Part shown: piece by piece, positions 35,766 through 45,967 of the stretch
Numbering within the stretch: position 1 is the stretch's first letter
Layout: the number at the start of each line of letters is the position of its first letter
Source of the DNA: Leptothermofonsia sichuanensis E412
GTDB lineage: Bacteria; Cyanobacteriota; Cyanobacteriia; Leptolyngbyales; Leptolyngbyaceae
Assembly (NCBI RefSeq): GCF_019891175.1
Contig: NZ_CP072600.1
Coordinates: 372,001-436,000, forward strand
Direction of reading: 5' to 3'
Length of the DNA: 64,000 nucleotides
Position numbers and translations under genes: made by a program
The notes under the pieces: generated by a model
Databases searched by the model: none
Told to the model about the DNA's origin: nothing
What the model saw: only the letters and a program-made list of their open reading frames with translations

Positions 35766-36764
35766 ATGGATTTAGCTACAAAGTTTTTTAAGCGTCTGGT
35801 TGCCCTGGTGGCAGTTGCTATTCTCTGTGTTGGTTGCGGTGGGTATTTGCCTGCAACCGTGGATAACCCCTGGCAGGTGATTACGCTCCCCACTGATGCC
35901 AACCCTCTGGATATCGGGTTTACGGCGGATCCTCAACACGGTTGGCTGGTTGGCACCAATTCCACTTTGATGGAAACCATGGATGGTGGAAGTACCTGGG
36001 AACCCCGAAGCCTGGATCTGGAGCAGACCTATCGCCTGAGTTCAATCAGTTTTTCGGGAGATGAGGGGTGGGTTGCCGGTCAACCCTCGATCCTTTTACA
36101 TACTACAGACGGTGGCAAATCCTGGTCACGGGTGCCACTCAGTGAGAAACTTCCCGGTGCACCCAACACCGTTGTCGCTTTGGGTCCCGAATCTGCTGAA
36201 ATGACAACCAGTGTTGGTGCCATCTATCGAACGGATGATGGAGGACGTTCCTGGAAGGCAATGGTGGAAGAGGCTGTGGGCGTTGTCCGCAACATTTCGC
36301 GCTCTGCCGATGGCAAATATGTAGCGGTTTCATCACGAGGCAACTTTTACTCTACCTGGGAGCCGGGGCAGTCTGCCTGGCAACCGCACAACCGGAATAG
36401 CTCTCGTCGTGTACAAAATATGGGTTACACCGCGGATGGCCAGCTCTGGATGCTGGCACGGGGCGGTCAGATCCAATTTACCGATCCGGACGAGCCGGAT
36501 ACCTGGAAAGACCCAATCAGTCCTGAGTTTGCTACCAGTTGGGGGTTACTTGACCTGGCATATCGGACACCTGATGAAGTTTGGGTTTCCGGGGGGAGTG
36601 GTAATTTACTTCGCAGCCTGGACGGAGGAGTGACTTGGGAGAAGGACCGGGCTGTAGAGGATGTACCGTCCAACTTCTATAAGATCCTGTTCTTTGGTTC
36701 CAATCAAGGTTTTGTAATGGGACAGAATGGAATCCTGTTGAAGTACGAACCAAGTTTGAGTTAG
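35766..36764 (+). CDS. ycf48: Photosystem II assembly factor Ycf48 (HCF136 homologue)
   Basis: A 332-residue lipoprotein; GTG 35763 is an alternative start one codon earlier. The signal peptide ends in a lipobox (ILCVGC). The mature part is a beta-propeller built from T-x-D-G-G-x-S-W units ([41 protein letters not shown]). Ycf48 binds the D1 precursor during early photosystem II assembly on the lumenal side. It lies between rubA and psbE, as in many cyanobacteria. Confidence 0.95.
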   Translation: MDLATKFFKRLVALVAVAILCVGCGGYLPATVDNPWQVITLPTDANPLDIGFTADPQHGWLVGTNSTLMETMDGGSTWEPRSLDLEQTYRLSSISFSGDEGWVAGQPSILLHTTDGGKSWSRVPLSEKLPGAPNTVVALGPESAEMTTSVGAIYRTDDGGRSWKAMVEEAVGVVRNISRSADGKYVAVSSRGNFYSTWEPGQSAWQPHNRNSSRRVQNMGYTADGQLWMLARGGQIQFTDPDEPDTWKDPISPEFATSWGLLDLAYRTPDEVWVSGGSGNLLRSLDGGVTWEKDRAVEDVPSNFYKILFFGSNQGFVMGQNGILLKYEPSLS

Positions 36765-36901
36765 AGCAATGGCAGGGGGAAAGGGAGTGAGAAATGAAAA
36801 ATTGGAGCGATTTTTAACTCCGGATTTTCTATCATCATCCTGTACCCTCTGTCCCGTATGATAGATATTGATTTCTGCTTATCGTTCAGTGGAGGAATCT
36901 A

Positions 36902-37150
36902 ATGGCTGGTACTACTGGAGAGCGTCCATTTTCGGACATTATTACAAGCGTTCGTTATTGGGTAATTCATAGCATCACAATTCCGGCATTATTCATTGCT
37001 GGATGGCTGTTTGTAAGCACTGGTCTGGCTTATGATGTGTTTGGAACTCCACGTCCAAACGAGTACTATCCAACCGGGCAGCAAGTGGCTCCAATCATTT
37101 CAGACCGCTACGAAGCAAAACAACAAATTGAAGATTTTCTTGCAAAGTAG
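36902..37150 (+). CDS. psbE: Cytochrome b559 alpha subunit
   Basis: An 82-residue protein preceded by GGAGG. It has one membrane helix with the heme-ligating histidine in [14 protein letters not shown] and the conserved lumenal part ending FLAK. Together with PsbF it forms cytochrome b559, needed for photosystem II assembly and photoprotection. It is first in a psbE-psbF-psbL cluster with 21- and 9-bp gaps. Confidence 0.98.
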   Translation: MAGTTGERPFSDIITSVRYWVIHSITIPALFIAGWLFVSTGLAYDVFGTPRPNEYYPTGQQVAPIISDRYEAKQQIEDFLAK

Positions 37151-37159
37151 TTTTAGTGA

Positions 37160-37306
<147 letters not shown>

Positions 37307-37315
37307 AGGTAGACA

Positions 37316-37438
37316 ATGATTAGAGGCACTCCCAACCCCAATAAGCAACCCGTTGAGCTAAACCGGACTTCTCTTTATCTGGGGTTACTGTTGATTTTTG
37401 TCCTTGGTATTCTCTTCTCCAGCTATTTCTTCAACTAG
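37316..37438 (+). CDS. psbL: Photosystem II protein L
   Basis: A 40-residue protein with the invariant [20 protein letters not shown] core and one membrane helix ending SSYFFN. PsbL is needed for electron transfer at the acceptor side and for dimerisation of photosystem II. It ends the contiguous psbEFL block; psbJ, normally directly next, is displaced. Confidence 0.97.
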   Translation: MIRGTPNPNKQPVELNRTSLYLGLLLIFVLGILFSSYFFN

Positions 37439-37975
37439 GAACAGGTACTGGCTACAAACTTGGGGCGGGGCAGAAATACCAGGAAAAAATTCAGACGCCA
37501 GGAGCCAGGGTTCAGGAGAAATGCTGAATCCTGCATCCTGACTCTTCGTTTCTGGCTAAGACTACTGACCCAGATGCTTCGGCTTAAGCAGGTAGTCCAG
37601 GAATTTGATAAGCTGAGAGATTTGCCAGGAGCAGAATGATCATTCTGGCTGTATCGTTCATAGATGCACGATCCAATCTGCTCTTAAATCTCACAGAATT
37701 ATTGGGTTTAGCATCTTTAAAACCTGTTCGGGAAGTTTCAATGGCTGATGTCCATACCTTAATTCAGGAGATTTCTGGATAGGTTTTTGCTCGGGTTGAT
37801 AGCTTTTTTGGGATGGGGTATATCTTATCTGATTAACTCAAGGGTTTTACAGCGGCGGGTATATCTCACTGAATTCAAAAATTGCTATAGCCTGAGTTGG
37901 ATTTAGCAGGATTTAATCGGATCGTTTTTCGTTTGAATTGTTTCAATTGTCTGTTGATTGGAGGAGGTAAATCGC
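37439..37975. other. 537-bp spacer between psbL and psbJ
   Basis: No recognisable gene family is seen. It contains a 48-codon ATG frame at 37636-37782 (MIILAVSFIDARSN...) of unknown significance. An interspersed CCAGGAGCCAGGGTTCAGG-type repeat lies near 37494-37545; a related tract occurs near 41940-41995. In most cyanobacteria this interval is only a few bases. Confidence 0.6.
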
Positions 37976-38095
37976 GTGTTAAGTTCTGGAAGAATTCCTT
38001 TGTGGATTGTGGCAACAATTGCTGGTACCGGCGTACTCGTCGTTTTAGGACTTTTCTTTTACGGTGCTTATGCAGGTCTGGGGTCTTCGATTTAG
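37976..38095 (+). CDS. psbJ: Photosystem II protein J
   Basis: A 39-residue protein starting at GTG, with GAGGAGG at 37961-37967 eight bases upstream. The sequence [20 protein letters not shown] and the ending [13 protein letters not shown] are diagnostic of PsbJ. It is separated from psbL by 537 bp and probably relies on its own promoter or a long shared transcript. A terminator follows. Confidence 0.95.
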   Translation: MLSSGRIPLWIVATIAGTGVLVVLGLFFYGAYAGLGSSI

Positions 38096-38132
38096 CCCAG
38101 GCTTAAGTTAACTTTCTGCAACGCTTGAAGTG

Positions 38133-38174
38133 ACAAGAGACTGCTACCACTCTGGAGCGGTTTCTTGTTTTTTT
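38133..38174 (+). terminator. Rho-independent terminator of psbJ
   Basis: ACAAGAGACTGCT (38133-38145) and AGCGGTTTCTTGT (38156-38168) pair with few mismatches and are followed by a run of seven T. It ends the psb transcript and overlaps the end of the convergent TPR gene region. Confidence 0.8.
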
Positions 38175-39720
38175 AAACACCTGATTTTTGGTAGCTGGAC
38201 AGGGCTGCGGCTACCCGGTCACAAACGGCTGTCCAGCCATTACGGTGTGGTTGGCGGAACAGCCGGGCAGTGGGATACCAGGGGCTATCTTCTCGATGCC
38301 TCAACCAGCGCCAATCCGGGAAAAAGGAGAGCAAGATCCAGACGGGTTTTCCCATTGCCCCTGCCAGGTGGGCAACCGAGGTGTCAACTGAGATGACCAG
38401 ATCCAGTTGGGCGATCGCCGCGGCGGTGTCTGCGAAGTCATTCAGGCGATCGCTCAGGTCTTGAATGGGCAGGTCACCCAGTTCAGAGAATTCCTGCTGA
38501 TGGGGGCCTTTCTGTAAGCTGTAGAACTGGATGTCAGGGATTTGAAGCAATGGTTTCAATGCCTGGATCGGGCAGGATCGTTCACGGTCATGGAGATGGT
38601 TAGGATCACCGCCCCAGACGATGCCAACTTTAAGCTGATGGGATGGGGGGATGGGGAAATGGAAAGTGGAGGGAGGAGCACTCAGATAAGGAAGGGACAC
38701 AGGGATGCTTTCCAGGCTGGTGTTGAAGAGATAGGGCAGACTCAGGATGGATGCCTGCACCTCAAAGGGAGGAAGGGGGTCGCCAGTGGCAACCACGGTT
38801 TCAACCCCTGTAACCTGCTGAAACAACCGGACAAGCGCAGCAGGAGATTCCACCCGAACTCGTCCGCCCCGGTCAGCCACCAGAGGGGCATAGCGAATAA
38901 ACTGCATCAGGTCACCCATTCCTGCCCCTGCTTCGGTGTAGAGCAAAATCGATTTTCTATCCAGATCAGCACCGTCCCATGCTGGTTGGGTAAAGGTTCT
39001 GGGTGTTCCTGCCATCCTCAATCGCCAGGAGTCATATTCTGCAAACCCCGCTTGCAGGTCGCCAGAAACTAACCTGGCGCGAATCCGGCTTCCCCGCAAC
39101 TTAACATGGTTGGGAAAGCGAGCAATTCCCTGGTCAAGCAGGGCGATCGCCTCCCCTATGCTTCCCTGCTCCACCAGGGCATCTGCCAGATCCCTGTAAG
39201 CGTCTGGATTATCCGGTGTCAATTGCAGCACCGTTTGATAATGAGCAATTGCCTGCTCCAGGTTTCCCTGTTCTTTCAAGGCATGGGCCAGGTTGCTGTG
39301 AGCCTCTGGCAGGGCAGCGTCAAAGCTTAACGCTCTTTGATAGCGGGCGATCGCAGCGGTTAGATTCCCCTGTTGTTGCAGGGTGACGCCCAGGTTGACA
39401 TTGGCATTGGGATTCGCGGGTTTAAGGCGTAGAGCTGACTGGTAATGGGCGACTGCCGCAGTCAGGTTCCCCTGCTGTTGAAACGCTGCCCCCAGATTGT
39501 TGTGAGCATCGGCAAAATTGGGGTGAGCCGCCAGAGCCTGCTGATAAAAGGCAATTGCCGTCTCCAGATCACCAGCCTGGTGAGAGAGTAAGCCCAGCGA
39601 ATAGAGCGCATTGGGTTGGTCAGGCTGCTGCTGCAAAACCTCTCGATACAATCGCTCTGCCTCTGGCAGTATCCCTGCCCGATGGTATTGCATGGCAGCC
39701 GCCAGCAGATCCGCAATCAT
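38173..39720 (-). CDS. TPR protein with GT9-like (heptosyltransferase-type) domain
   Basis: ATG 39720 (MIADLLAAAMQYH) is preferred to 39735; the protein has 515 residues. The first ~235 residues hold about six TPR units (ANPNANVNLGVTLQQQGN-type). The rest resembles an ADP-heptose:LPS heptosyltransferase-fold domain, with VKVGIVWGGDP and the hallmark SVDTSVAHLAGAMGKPVWILL nucleotide-sugar region. Such TPR-GT9 proteins are common in cyanobacteria; their acceptors are mostly unknown. It converges with psbJ. Confidence 0.8.
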   Translation of the reverse strand: MIADLLAAAMQYHRAGILPEAERLYREVLQQQPDQPNALYSLGLLSHQAGDLETAIAFYQQALAAHPNFADAHNNLGAAFQQQGNLTAAVAHYQSALRLKPANPNANVNLGVTLQQQGNLTAAIARYQRALSFDAALPEAHSNLAHALKEQGNLEQAIAHYQTVLQLTPDNPDAYRDLADALVEQGSIGEAIALLDQGIARFPNHVKLRGSRIRARLVSGDLQAGFAEYDSWRLRMAGTPRTFTQPAWDGADLDRKSILLYTEAGAGMGDLMQFIRYAPLVADRGGRVRVESPAALVRLFQQVTGVETVVATGDPLPPFEVQASILSLPYLFNTSLESIPVSLPYLSAPPSTFHFPIPPSHQLKVGIVWGGDPNHLHDRERSCPIQALKPLLQIPDIQFYSLQKGPHQQEFSELGDLPIQDLSDRLNDFADTAAAIAQLDLVISVDTSVAHLAGAMGKPVWILLSFFPDWRWLRHREDSPWYPTARLFRQPHRNGWTAVCDRVAAALSSYQKSGV

Positions 39721-39803
39721 GGCTTCCCATCCCAATTTCAGTGATCCATAACGAGCTGCAAGGGGTTGCTGAGAAGCGTGGATTCAAGCAACCGAAAACC
39801 TTA

Positions 39804-39838
39804 AAACTTTACCACAGAGGCACAGAGAACACGGAGGA
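39804..39838. repeat. Half-copy of the ACCACAGAGG repeat
   Basis: ACTTTACCACAGAGGCACAG and the following GAGAACACGGAGG match the left half of the 42025-42088 palindrome. Confidence 0.55.
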
Positions 39839-39840
39839 AT

Positions 39841-39955
39841 AGCACTGACATAAGGGGTTAAAGATCTCCAACTTCTTCGAGAAGTTGGAGATCTGGTTCG
39901 AGAAATTGGAGATCTGGGCGATCGTATTTGGCTTAATTCAGTGCCCTTCAAACAT
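39841..39955 (+). repeat. Second copy of the ~90-bp hairpin MITE
   Basis: This is the reverse-orientation partner of 5597-5687: AGCACTGACATAAG, the AGATCTCCAACTTC hairpin, an added second GAAATTGGAGATCT arm, then TTGGCTTAATTCAGTGCCC. The internal arm duplication makes it longer. Confidence 0.72.
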
Positions 39956-39993
39956 AGAGTCATTCATTTCCTCTGGGACTTTATGGAGAGTCC

Positions 39994-40074
39994 CGGCGTT
40001 GTTGATTCTGGGTATGAACTGAAAGCGTGTATGGATTGAAGACTTTCAATTCATCTGGCTATTCAGCCACACCG
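39994..40074. repeat. Repeat family a, full copy (reverse)
   Basis: Runs from GGCGTTGTTGATTCTGGG to ATTCAGCCACACC, with inner ATGGATTGAAGACTTTCAAT arms. The 501-bp gap 39721-40221 thus holds three repeats plus a direct repeat of GTAGATGCA(A/G)GCATCTCC near 40131-40176. Confidence 0.7.
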
Positions 40075-40191
40075 TGGTGAAGTTTCAGAGTATGAAACCC
40101 TCATCCTTATAGAGTGGAGATGTAGGTAAAGTGTAGATGCAAGCATCTCCGAAAGAGTAGATGCAGGCATCTCCAGACCAGTATGGCTTAG

Positions 40192-40207
40192 AATCGAAGC
40201 AGCGATT
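40192..40207. promoter_or_regulatory. Candidate ArsR operator dyad
   Basis: AATCG (40192-40196) and CGATT (40203-40207) form a short dyad 14 bp ahead of arsR. ArsR-family repressors bind imperfect dyads at this position; the arms here are short, so this is only a candidate. Confidence 0.3.
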
Positions 40208-40221
40208 TTTAATGTAAGTTA

Positions 40222-40545
40222 ATGGTTAAAACGGAAACTCCTCCCGAGATCGCATTGGGCTTCCATGCTCTGTCAGACCCGCTCCGGATCAGAGTCATCG
40301 ACCTGCTGCGGCAGCATGAACTTTGTGTCTGTGACCTGTGCGAGCATCTGGGAGTGAGCCAGTCGAAATTATCCTTTCACCTGAAAACCCTGAGAGAGGC
40401 AGAATTAGTGCGTGCCCGCCAGGATGGGCGCTGGATCTATTACAGCCTCAACCTGCCCCAATTTGCAGCACTCGAACAGTATCTCGCAGAATACCGCCGC
40501 TTCAGCCCAATTCTGCCCGCCCGTCCCTGCCAGGATCAGTCCTGA
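40222..40545 (+). CDS. arsR: ArsR/SmtB-family arsenic-responsive repressor
   Basis: A 107-residue winged-helix protein. The metalloid-sensing motif ELCVCDLC in the DNA-recognition helix region matches ArsR (C-x-C-x-x-C), followed by the recognition segment SQSKLSFHLKTLREAELV and the wing RQDGRWIYYSL. Arsenite binding releases it from DNA. It heads an arsenic island whose other genes lie downstream on the same strand. Confidence 0.92.
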   Translation: MVKTETPPEIALGFHALSDPLRIRVIDLLRQHELCVCDLCEHLGVSQSKLSFHLKTLREAELVRARQDGRWIYYSLNLPQFAALEQYLAEYRRFSPILPARPCQDQS

Positions 40546-40549
40546 AATC

Positions 40550-40578
40550 AGGCATTGCTGACTTTGGGTGTGAATTAT
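40550..40578. repeat. Half-copy of repeat family a
   Basis: GGCATTGCTGACTTTGGGTG followed by TGAATTATC is the left part of the element, directly after arsR. Confidence 0.45.
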
Positions 40579-40777
40579 CCCCTGATTGCAAAGCTGGAAA
40601 CTCTCCGAGATGACGGGACGAAATTCTAACATCGCCATGAGAATGGGTGAAGCCGGGTCTTGACAACCCCTTAATAAAAATTTGGATTCTATGTGTTCTG
40701 GATAACCTGGAGGAATCAACTTTTTTTGAAATGATGGGAAGCATAAACCCTGAAATCTAATGTGGGGTCATTCCCGT

Positions 40778-41884
40778 ATGGTTGTCGAAACAAAGGCCAA
40801 AACAAAGGCAAAGTTGAGCATCGGGCTGAGTTCCGTTGTGGTGATTGGTCTGACGCTGTCTGCCTGTGGTGAGCAGCAACAGGCGAGCCCAGATGCAACC
40901 GCAGAGGATGCTGAAGTTATTGAAGTATCTGCTCCGACGGCAGCTGGTATTCAAGTGGATGGTTCCAGCACAGTTTATCCCATCACTGATTTAGTCGCCA
41001 AAGAATTTCGCAAGACTCCTGAAGGGGAAAAAGTTCAAATCTCTGTCCAGTTTTCTGGTACCAGTGCTGGATTCAGGAAATTCTGTGCGGCTGAAACCGA
41101 TATCAGTGATGCTTCCCGGCCCATTCTGCTGAAAGAAATTGAAGCCTGCAACAAGGCAGGGGTTCGCTTCATTGAGCTGCCTGTAGCGTTTGACGCATTG
41201 ACCCTGGCGGTAAACCCAAACAACACCTGGGCAAAAGACATTACCATCGCAGAACTGCGGAAAGTTTGGGAACCCGCAGCAGAGGGCAAGATCACCAACT
41301 GGAACCAGATTCGCAGTTCCTATCCCAGTCGCCCTTTATCCTTATTTGGGGCAGGGAAAGACTCCGGCACCTTTGATTACTTCAATGAAGTGACGACGGG
41401 AGATCCCAAAGCAAGCCGCAAGGACTACACAGGTAGTGAAGACGACAATGAGCTGGTTATTGGAATTGAAAAGGATCCTAATGCCCTGGGATATATTCCC
41501 TACGCTTACTTTGAACCAAATCAGAATCGACTGAAAGTCCTGGCAATTGACAATGGGAGAGGTCCTGTTCTGCCTACCCGCGAAACAGTAGAAAATGCCA
41601 CATACCAGCCCTTTTCACGCCCATTGTTTATCTATGTCAACGCCAAGTCAGCTCAAGAAAAGCCAGAGGTTAAAGCATTTGTTGAGTATTACCTGAAGAA
41701 TGCTAAGAATCTGGTTCCCTCTGTGGGTTATGTCCCTTTACCAGACGAAGGTTACCATGTGGCTAAAATTCAGTTCACTAGAGGCGAAATTGGGACTGTG
41801 TTTGAGGGTGTTCCCCAACCAAATGTAACCATTGCCGAGCTATTGCGGCGGCAAGCAGTGTTTCAACTCAGCACTAAAAACTAA
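40778..41884 (+). CDS. PstS/SphX-like phosphate (or arsenate)-binding lipoprotein
   Basis: ATG 40778 (MVVETKAKTKAK) gives 368 residues; 40760 is an alternative start. The signal peptide has a lipobox (LTLSAC). The substrate-binding fold has DGSSTVYPI and FSGTSAGF, the phosphate-contacting loops of PstS. No pstCAB genes are nearby. Its place between arsR and the GAPDH-arsJ-acr3-arsC block is typical of arsenic islands that carry a PstS-like protein. It may favour phosphate over arsenate, or sense arsenate; this is inference. Confidence 0.85.
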   Translation: MVVETKAKTKAKLSIGLSSVVVIGLTLSACGEQQQASPDATAEDAEVIEVSAPTAAGIQVDGSSTVYPITDLVAKEFRKTPEGEKVQISVQFSGTSAGFRKFCAAETDISDASRPILLKEIEACNKAGVRFIELPVAFDALTLAVNPNNTWAKDITIAELRKVWEPAAEGKITNWNQIRSSYPSRPLSLFGAGKDSGTFDYFNEVTTGDPKASRKDYTGSEDDNELVIGIEKDPNALGYIPYAYFEPNQNRLKVLAIDNGRGPVLPTRETVENATYQPFSRPLFIYVNAKSAQEKPEVKAFVEYYLKNAKNLVPSVGYVPLPDEGYHVAKIQFTRGEIGTVFEGVPQPNVTIAELLRRQAVFQLSTKN

Positions 41885-42024
41885 TGGTTCCTCATTTGAG
41901 GTGGGAAAGCTAAGACCAACAGAGAACATAGAACCAGAGAACACAGAATCCTGGAATCAAGAAGGATCTCGAATTCTGTATTCTGACTCTTATCCTGGAG
42001 AGTGGTGATTTTATAGCCTGAAAC

Positions 42025-42088
42025 TTTACCACAGAGGCGCGGAGAACACAGAGCAATCCCTCTGCGCCCTCTGTGTCTCTGTGGTAAA
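42025..42088. repeat. TTTACCACAGAG palindromic repeat, best copy
   Basis: TTTACCACAGAG at the left and CTCTGTGGTAAA at the right form near-perfect terminal inverted arms, with a second inner pair. It lies in the 383-bp gap between the PstS-like gene and gapdh. Related copies are at 7581, 39804, 46541 and 51101. Confidence 0.75.
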
Positions 42089-42267
42089 ACACTAATTCTT
42101 CGGTCTATTTAATCCACACTTCTAAACAGAGGTTGAGGTCTGTATGCCTCCTTATCAACCATGAGGATTCCTTTTTCTGAAAAAGGTATCAAGTTTTCTT
42201 GAAATAATCGAGTGTTGTTGTTAACAATGGTGAATGGCGACCTGCAACAGTCCCACAGGAGGAAACA

Positions 42268-43281
42268 ATGACCATTCGAGTTGGTATTAATGGGTTTGGC
42301 AGAATGGGGCGGTTAGCGCTGCGGGCTGCCTGGGAATGGTCAGATCTGGAGTTTGTGCATATCAATGAGGTGAAAGGGGGAACGGCGGCTGCCGCTCACC
42401 TGTTGAAATTTGATTCGGTGCATGGGCGCTGGGCACCAGAGGTAGAAGCCGATGGCAGCGATCGCGTCTGCATTGATGGCAAATGTCTCACCTTTACGGA
42501 ACATTCCAAACCGGGTGAGGTGCCCTGGGAGGAGTTTGGGGTAGATCTGGTGCTGGAGTGTTCTGGCAAGTTTCGGGATACCGGGTCCCTCGATCCCTAC
42601 TTTAAGCGGGGAGTGCAGAAAGTCATTGTGGCTGCTCCAGTGAAGCAGGGCGCACTCAATGTGGTGATGGGTGTGAATGACCATCTCTACAATCCTGACG
42701 AACATCACTTACTTACCGCCGCATCCTGCACCACCAACTGTCTGGCACCTGTTGTGAAGGTGATCCATGAAGGGATTGGCATCAAACACGGAGTCATCAC
42801 CACCGTTCACGACCATACCAATACCCAAACGATTGTGGACGCTCCCCATAAAGATCTGAGACGGGCACGGGCAACTGGATTGTCATTAATTCCCACAACA
42901 ACTGGATCGGCAACGGCGCTCGCCCTCATCTACCCCGAACTGAAAGGGAAACTGAATGGGCTGGCAGTCCGGGTTCCCTTGCTCAATGCATCCCTGACCG
43001 ACTGTGTGTTTGAAGTCTCCCGCCCAACCACCGTGGAAGAAATCAACACTCTGCTGAAAACTGCCGCAGACGGTGACCTCCAGGGAATTTTGGGCTATGA
43101 AGAACGCCCCCTGGTGTCCATTGACTATAAAGATGATCCCCGCTCCTCCATCATTGATGCCCCCTCCACAATGGTGGTTGATGAAACTCAGGTCAAAATC
43201 CTTGCCTGGTACGACAACGAATGGGGCTACGTCAACCGCATGGTAGAACTAGCAAGCAAAGTCGCTGCCAGCCTCAAGTAG
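42268..43281 (+). CDS. ArsJ-associated glyceraldehyde-3-phosphate dehydrogenase
   Basis: A 337-residue GAPDH preceded by AGGAGG. It has the NAD-binding [10 protein letters not shown], catalytic ASCTTNC, and substrate loops ([17 protein letters not shown]). Position, directly upstream of arsJ, marks it as the arsenic-type GAPDH that makes 1-arseno-3-phosphoglycerate from arsenate, which ArsJ exports. It is separate from the glycolytic and photosynthetic GAPDHs expected elsewhere. Confidence 0.93.
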   Translation: MTIRVGINGFGRMGRLALRAAWEWSDLEFVHINEVKGGTAAAAHLLKFDSVHGRWAPEVEADGSDRVCIDGKCLTFTEHSKPGEVPWEEFGVDLVLECSGKFRDTGSLDPYFKRGVQKVIVAAPVKQGALNVVMGVNDHLYNPDEHHLLTAASCTTNCLAPVVKVIHEGIGIKHGVITTVHDHTNTQTIVDAPHKDLRRARATGLSLIPTTTGSATALALIYPELKGKLNGLAVRVPLLNASLTDCVFEVSRPTTVEEINTLLKTAADGDLQGILGYEERPLVSIDYKDDPRSSIIDAPSTMVVDETQVKILAWYDNEWGYVNRMVELASKVAASLK

Positions 43282-43282
43282 T

Positions 43283-43554
43283 TAAGAGAGGAGAGAGGAG
43301 AAAGGAGAGAGGGAAGAGAAGGGAACAAAGATAACGTTGAGGCTGATTCTCGTTAATCACAAAAGCAGCCTGGTGACCAGGAACACAACCCCTCCCTCCT
43401 TTCTTCTCGCCCCATCTGACTGCCAGCAACCCATCACTAACCATTTCTCACTCCTCACTCCTCACTTCTGACCCCCTTCTCCTCTCTAACCACTAATAAC
43501 TAACCGCTAACCACTCCTCACTCCTTACTCCTCACTTCTCACCCCTTACCCCTC
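43283..43554. repeat. Simple-sequence spacer between gapdh and arsJ
   Basis: Purine-rich GAGAGGAGAAAGGAG units (43283-43322) and later CTCACTCCTCACT units (43447-43553) bracket ordinary sequence. No gene is visible. Confidence 0.6.
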
Positions 43555-44817
43555 ATGGCTACCACAAGTGCCTCTAAAGCAAATCTGAGAAACTATGCCC
43601 TGGTGACCCTTGCCTATTGGGGGTTCACGATTACAGATGGTGCTCTGCGGATGCTGGTGCTGCTGTATTTCTATGAAATCGGCTACAGCCCGTTAGAGGT
43701 AGCAATGCTGTTCCTGTTCTATGAAATTTTTGGTATTATCACTAACTTTTTGGGCGGCTGGATTGGCTCCCAAATGGGGCTGAAGGTAACGCTCTATGCT
43801 GGAATTGGGCTGCAAATTTTTGCCCTGATTATGCTGTCGTTTCTGAATCGAGACTGGGCGCAGTGGGTAGCAGTGGGCTATGTCATGGTGTCACAGGCAC
43901 TCTCAGGCATTGCCAAAGACCTGACTAAAATGAGTACGAAGAGTGCGATTCGACTCGTCGTGCCTCAAGATGCCCAGTCTTCCCTGTTCAAATGGGTGGC
44001 CATTTTGACTGGCTCCAAGAATGCCTTAAAGGGCGTTGGTTTTTTTGTAGGTGCGGCATTGTTGGAACTGTTTGGGTTTGTGCCATCCCTGTGGATTATG
44101 GCAATCGGATTATTTGCCATCCTGTTTACCGGACTGTTGCTACCGAAGGGGATGGGTAAGATCAAAACCAAAGTAAAATTTACACAGCTTTTTTCAAAAA
44201 GTCGAGAAATCAATATTCTGTCGGCTGCCCGCTTCTTTCTGTTCGGCTCCAGGGATGTCTGGTTTGTGGTTGGTTTGCCGGTGTTTTTGCGAGGTCGGCT
44301 GGGTTGGTCGTTTTATGAAGTGGGCGGATTCCTGGCAATCTGGGTGATTGGCTATGGCATTGTACAGTCACTGGCACCAATGTTGTTGAAACGGTTTGGT
44401 TCTGGTCGCCCGCCCCAGGCAAGCACAATTCAATTCTGGACATTTACACTGACGGCCATTCCAGCCGCGATCGCCATTGCCCTCCAATCCGGCGCATCCC
44501 CCAATGCTGTGATTATCATTGGTCTGATGATATTCGGGATTGTGTTTGCCTTTAACTCGGCAGTCCATTCTTACCTGGTGCTGGCATTCACTGATGATGA
44601 CAAAGTCGCGTTGAATGTTGGCTTTTACTACATGGCAAACTCTGCTGGACGATTGGCAGGAACCGTGCTGTCCGGTTTGATCTATCAACTTTTTGGGATT
44701 GTGGGTTGCCTGTGGGCAGCCACTTTCCTGGTACTGGCAGCAGCGGTTATTTCACTCAAATTACCTGATCCTAAACCATCCAGGGCGATCGCCTGGAAAT
44801 CGGAGGGCGGAGACTAA
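43555..44817 (+). CDS. arsJ: ArsJ organoarsenical efflux permease (MFS)
   Basis: A 420-residue membrane protein with about 12 hydrophobic segments and MFS layout. ArsJ-like features are NYALVTLAYWGFTITDGALR at the start and IAKDLTKMSTKSAIR in the cytosolic loop. It exports 1-arseno-3-phosphoglycerate formed by the adjacent GAPDH, which breaks down to arsenate outside. The stop adjoins the acr3 start (ATG at 44818), so they are co-translated. Confidence 0.92.
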   Translation: MATTSASKANLRNYALVTLAYWGFTITDGALRMLVLLYFYEIGYSPLEVAMLFLFYEIFGIITNFLGGWIGSQMGLKVTLYAGIGLQIFALIMLSFLNRDWAQWVAVGYVMVSQALSGIAKDLTKMSTKSAIRLVVPQDAQSSLFKWVAILTGSKNALKGVGFFVGAALLELFGFVPSLWIMAIGLFAILFTGLLLPKGMGKIKTKVKFTQLFSKSREINILSAARFFLFGSRDVWFVVGLPVFLRGRLGWSFYEVGGFLAIWVIGYGIVQSLAPMLLKRFGSGRPPQASTIQFWTFTLTAIPAAIAIALQSGASPNAVIIIGLMIFGIVFAFNSAVHSYLVLAFTDDDKVALNVGFYYMANSAGRLAGTVLSGLIYQLFGIVGCLWAATFLVLAAAVISLKLPDPKPSRAIAWKSEGGD

Positions 44818-45963
44818 ATGAATCGTTCTTCTAACCTTAATCAGAAGGCTGTTCAGGCTGGCAGTTCCCTCAGTTTTTTTGAACGCTACCTGACCCTCTG
44901 GGTCTTTCTGTGCATTGGGATCGGAATTTTGCTGGGGCGGCTGTTCCCAGCAATTGCCACTACCCTGGATGCCATGAGCATTTACCAGGTGTCGATCCCC
45001 ATCGCAATTTGCCTGTTTTTCATGATGTATCCCATCATGGTCAAAATTGATTTTACGCAGGCGAAGAAAGTTGTTCAAACTCCAAAGCCTGTGGCATTGA
45101 CTTTGATTGTGAACTGGTTAATTAAACCGTTCACCATGGTGGTGTTTGCTCAATTCTTTTTAGGTTGGTTATTTCGCCCCTTAATTACAGGCACTGAAAT
45201 CATCCGTGGTACCGAAATTGCGCTGGCAAACTCCTACATCGCCGGGACCATTTTATTGGGGATCGCTCCCTGTACGGCAATGGTGCTGATGTGGGGCTAC
45301 CTTTCCTATGGCAATCAGGGCCATACCCTGGTGATGGTGGCGGTCAATTCGCTGGCGATGCTGTTTCTGTACGCCCCCTTAGGCAGATGGTTACTGGCCG
45401 CCAATGATTTAACGGTGCCCTGGCAAACGATCGCCCTCTCAGTTCTGATTTATGTTGGCTTACCCTTAATTGCCGGGATGTATTCACGCTACTGGATTTT
45501 GAAATACAGGAGGCGGCAGTGGTTTGAATCCCGGTTTCTGAAATACCTGACTCCAGTTGCGATTGCAGCATTGCTGGTCACGCTGGTATTATTGTTTGCC
45601 TTTAAGGGTGAGTTAATTATCAATAATCCCCTGCATATTCTGCTGATTGCCGTTCCCCTGTTCATTCAGACCAATTTTATTTTCCTGGTTACCTATGTCG
45701 CTGCATTAAAGTTGAACCTGTCCTATGAAGATGCGGCTCCGGCAGCGCTGATTGGGGCAAGTAATCACTTTGAAGTGGCGATCGCCACGGCTGTGGTGTT
45801 GTTTGGTTTGAATTCGGGTGCTGCGCTGGCTACTGTGGTTGGAGTGTTAATCGAAGTGCCGGTTATGCTGATGCTGGTTGAATTCTGTAAGCGCACGGCT
45901 GCCTGGTTTCCCAGGGAACCCGAAAAAGCTACTCTGCCCGATCCCCGCTGCTATAAGGTCTAA
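44818..45963 (+). CDS. acr3: ACR3-type arsenite efflux permease
   Basis: A 381-residue protein with ten hydrophobic segments. The conserved cysteine of ACR3 is present in [20 protein letters not shown], as is the [14 protein letters not shown] helix. It exports As(III), using the membrane potential, across the plasma membrane. Translationally linked to arsJ upstream and 4 bp from arsC downstream. Confidence 0.95.
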   Translation: MNRSSNLNQKAVQAGSSLSFFERYLTLWVFLCIGIGILLGRLFPAIATTLDAMSIYQVSIPIAICLFFMMYPIMVKIDFTQAKKVVQTPKPVALTLIVNWLIKPFTMVVFAQFFLGWLFRPLITGTEIIRGTEIALANSYIAGTILLGIAPCTAMVLMWGYLSYGNQGHTLVMVAVNSLAMLFLYAPLGRWLLAANDLTVPWQTIALSVLIYVGLPLIAGMYSRYWILKYRRRQWFESRFLKYLTPVAIAALLVTLVLLFAFKGELIINNPLHILLIAVPLFIQTNFIFLVTYVAALKLNLSYEDAAPAALIGASNHFEVAIATAVVLFGLNSGAALATVVGVLIEVPVMLMLVEFCKRTAAWFPREPEKATLPDPRCYKV

Positions 45964-45967
45964 ACCA

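Noticed and set aside
37636-37782. 48-codon frame between psbL and psbJ as a gene
   Set aside because: It lacks a clear ribosome site and any recognisable family; kept only as a note within the spacer.
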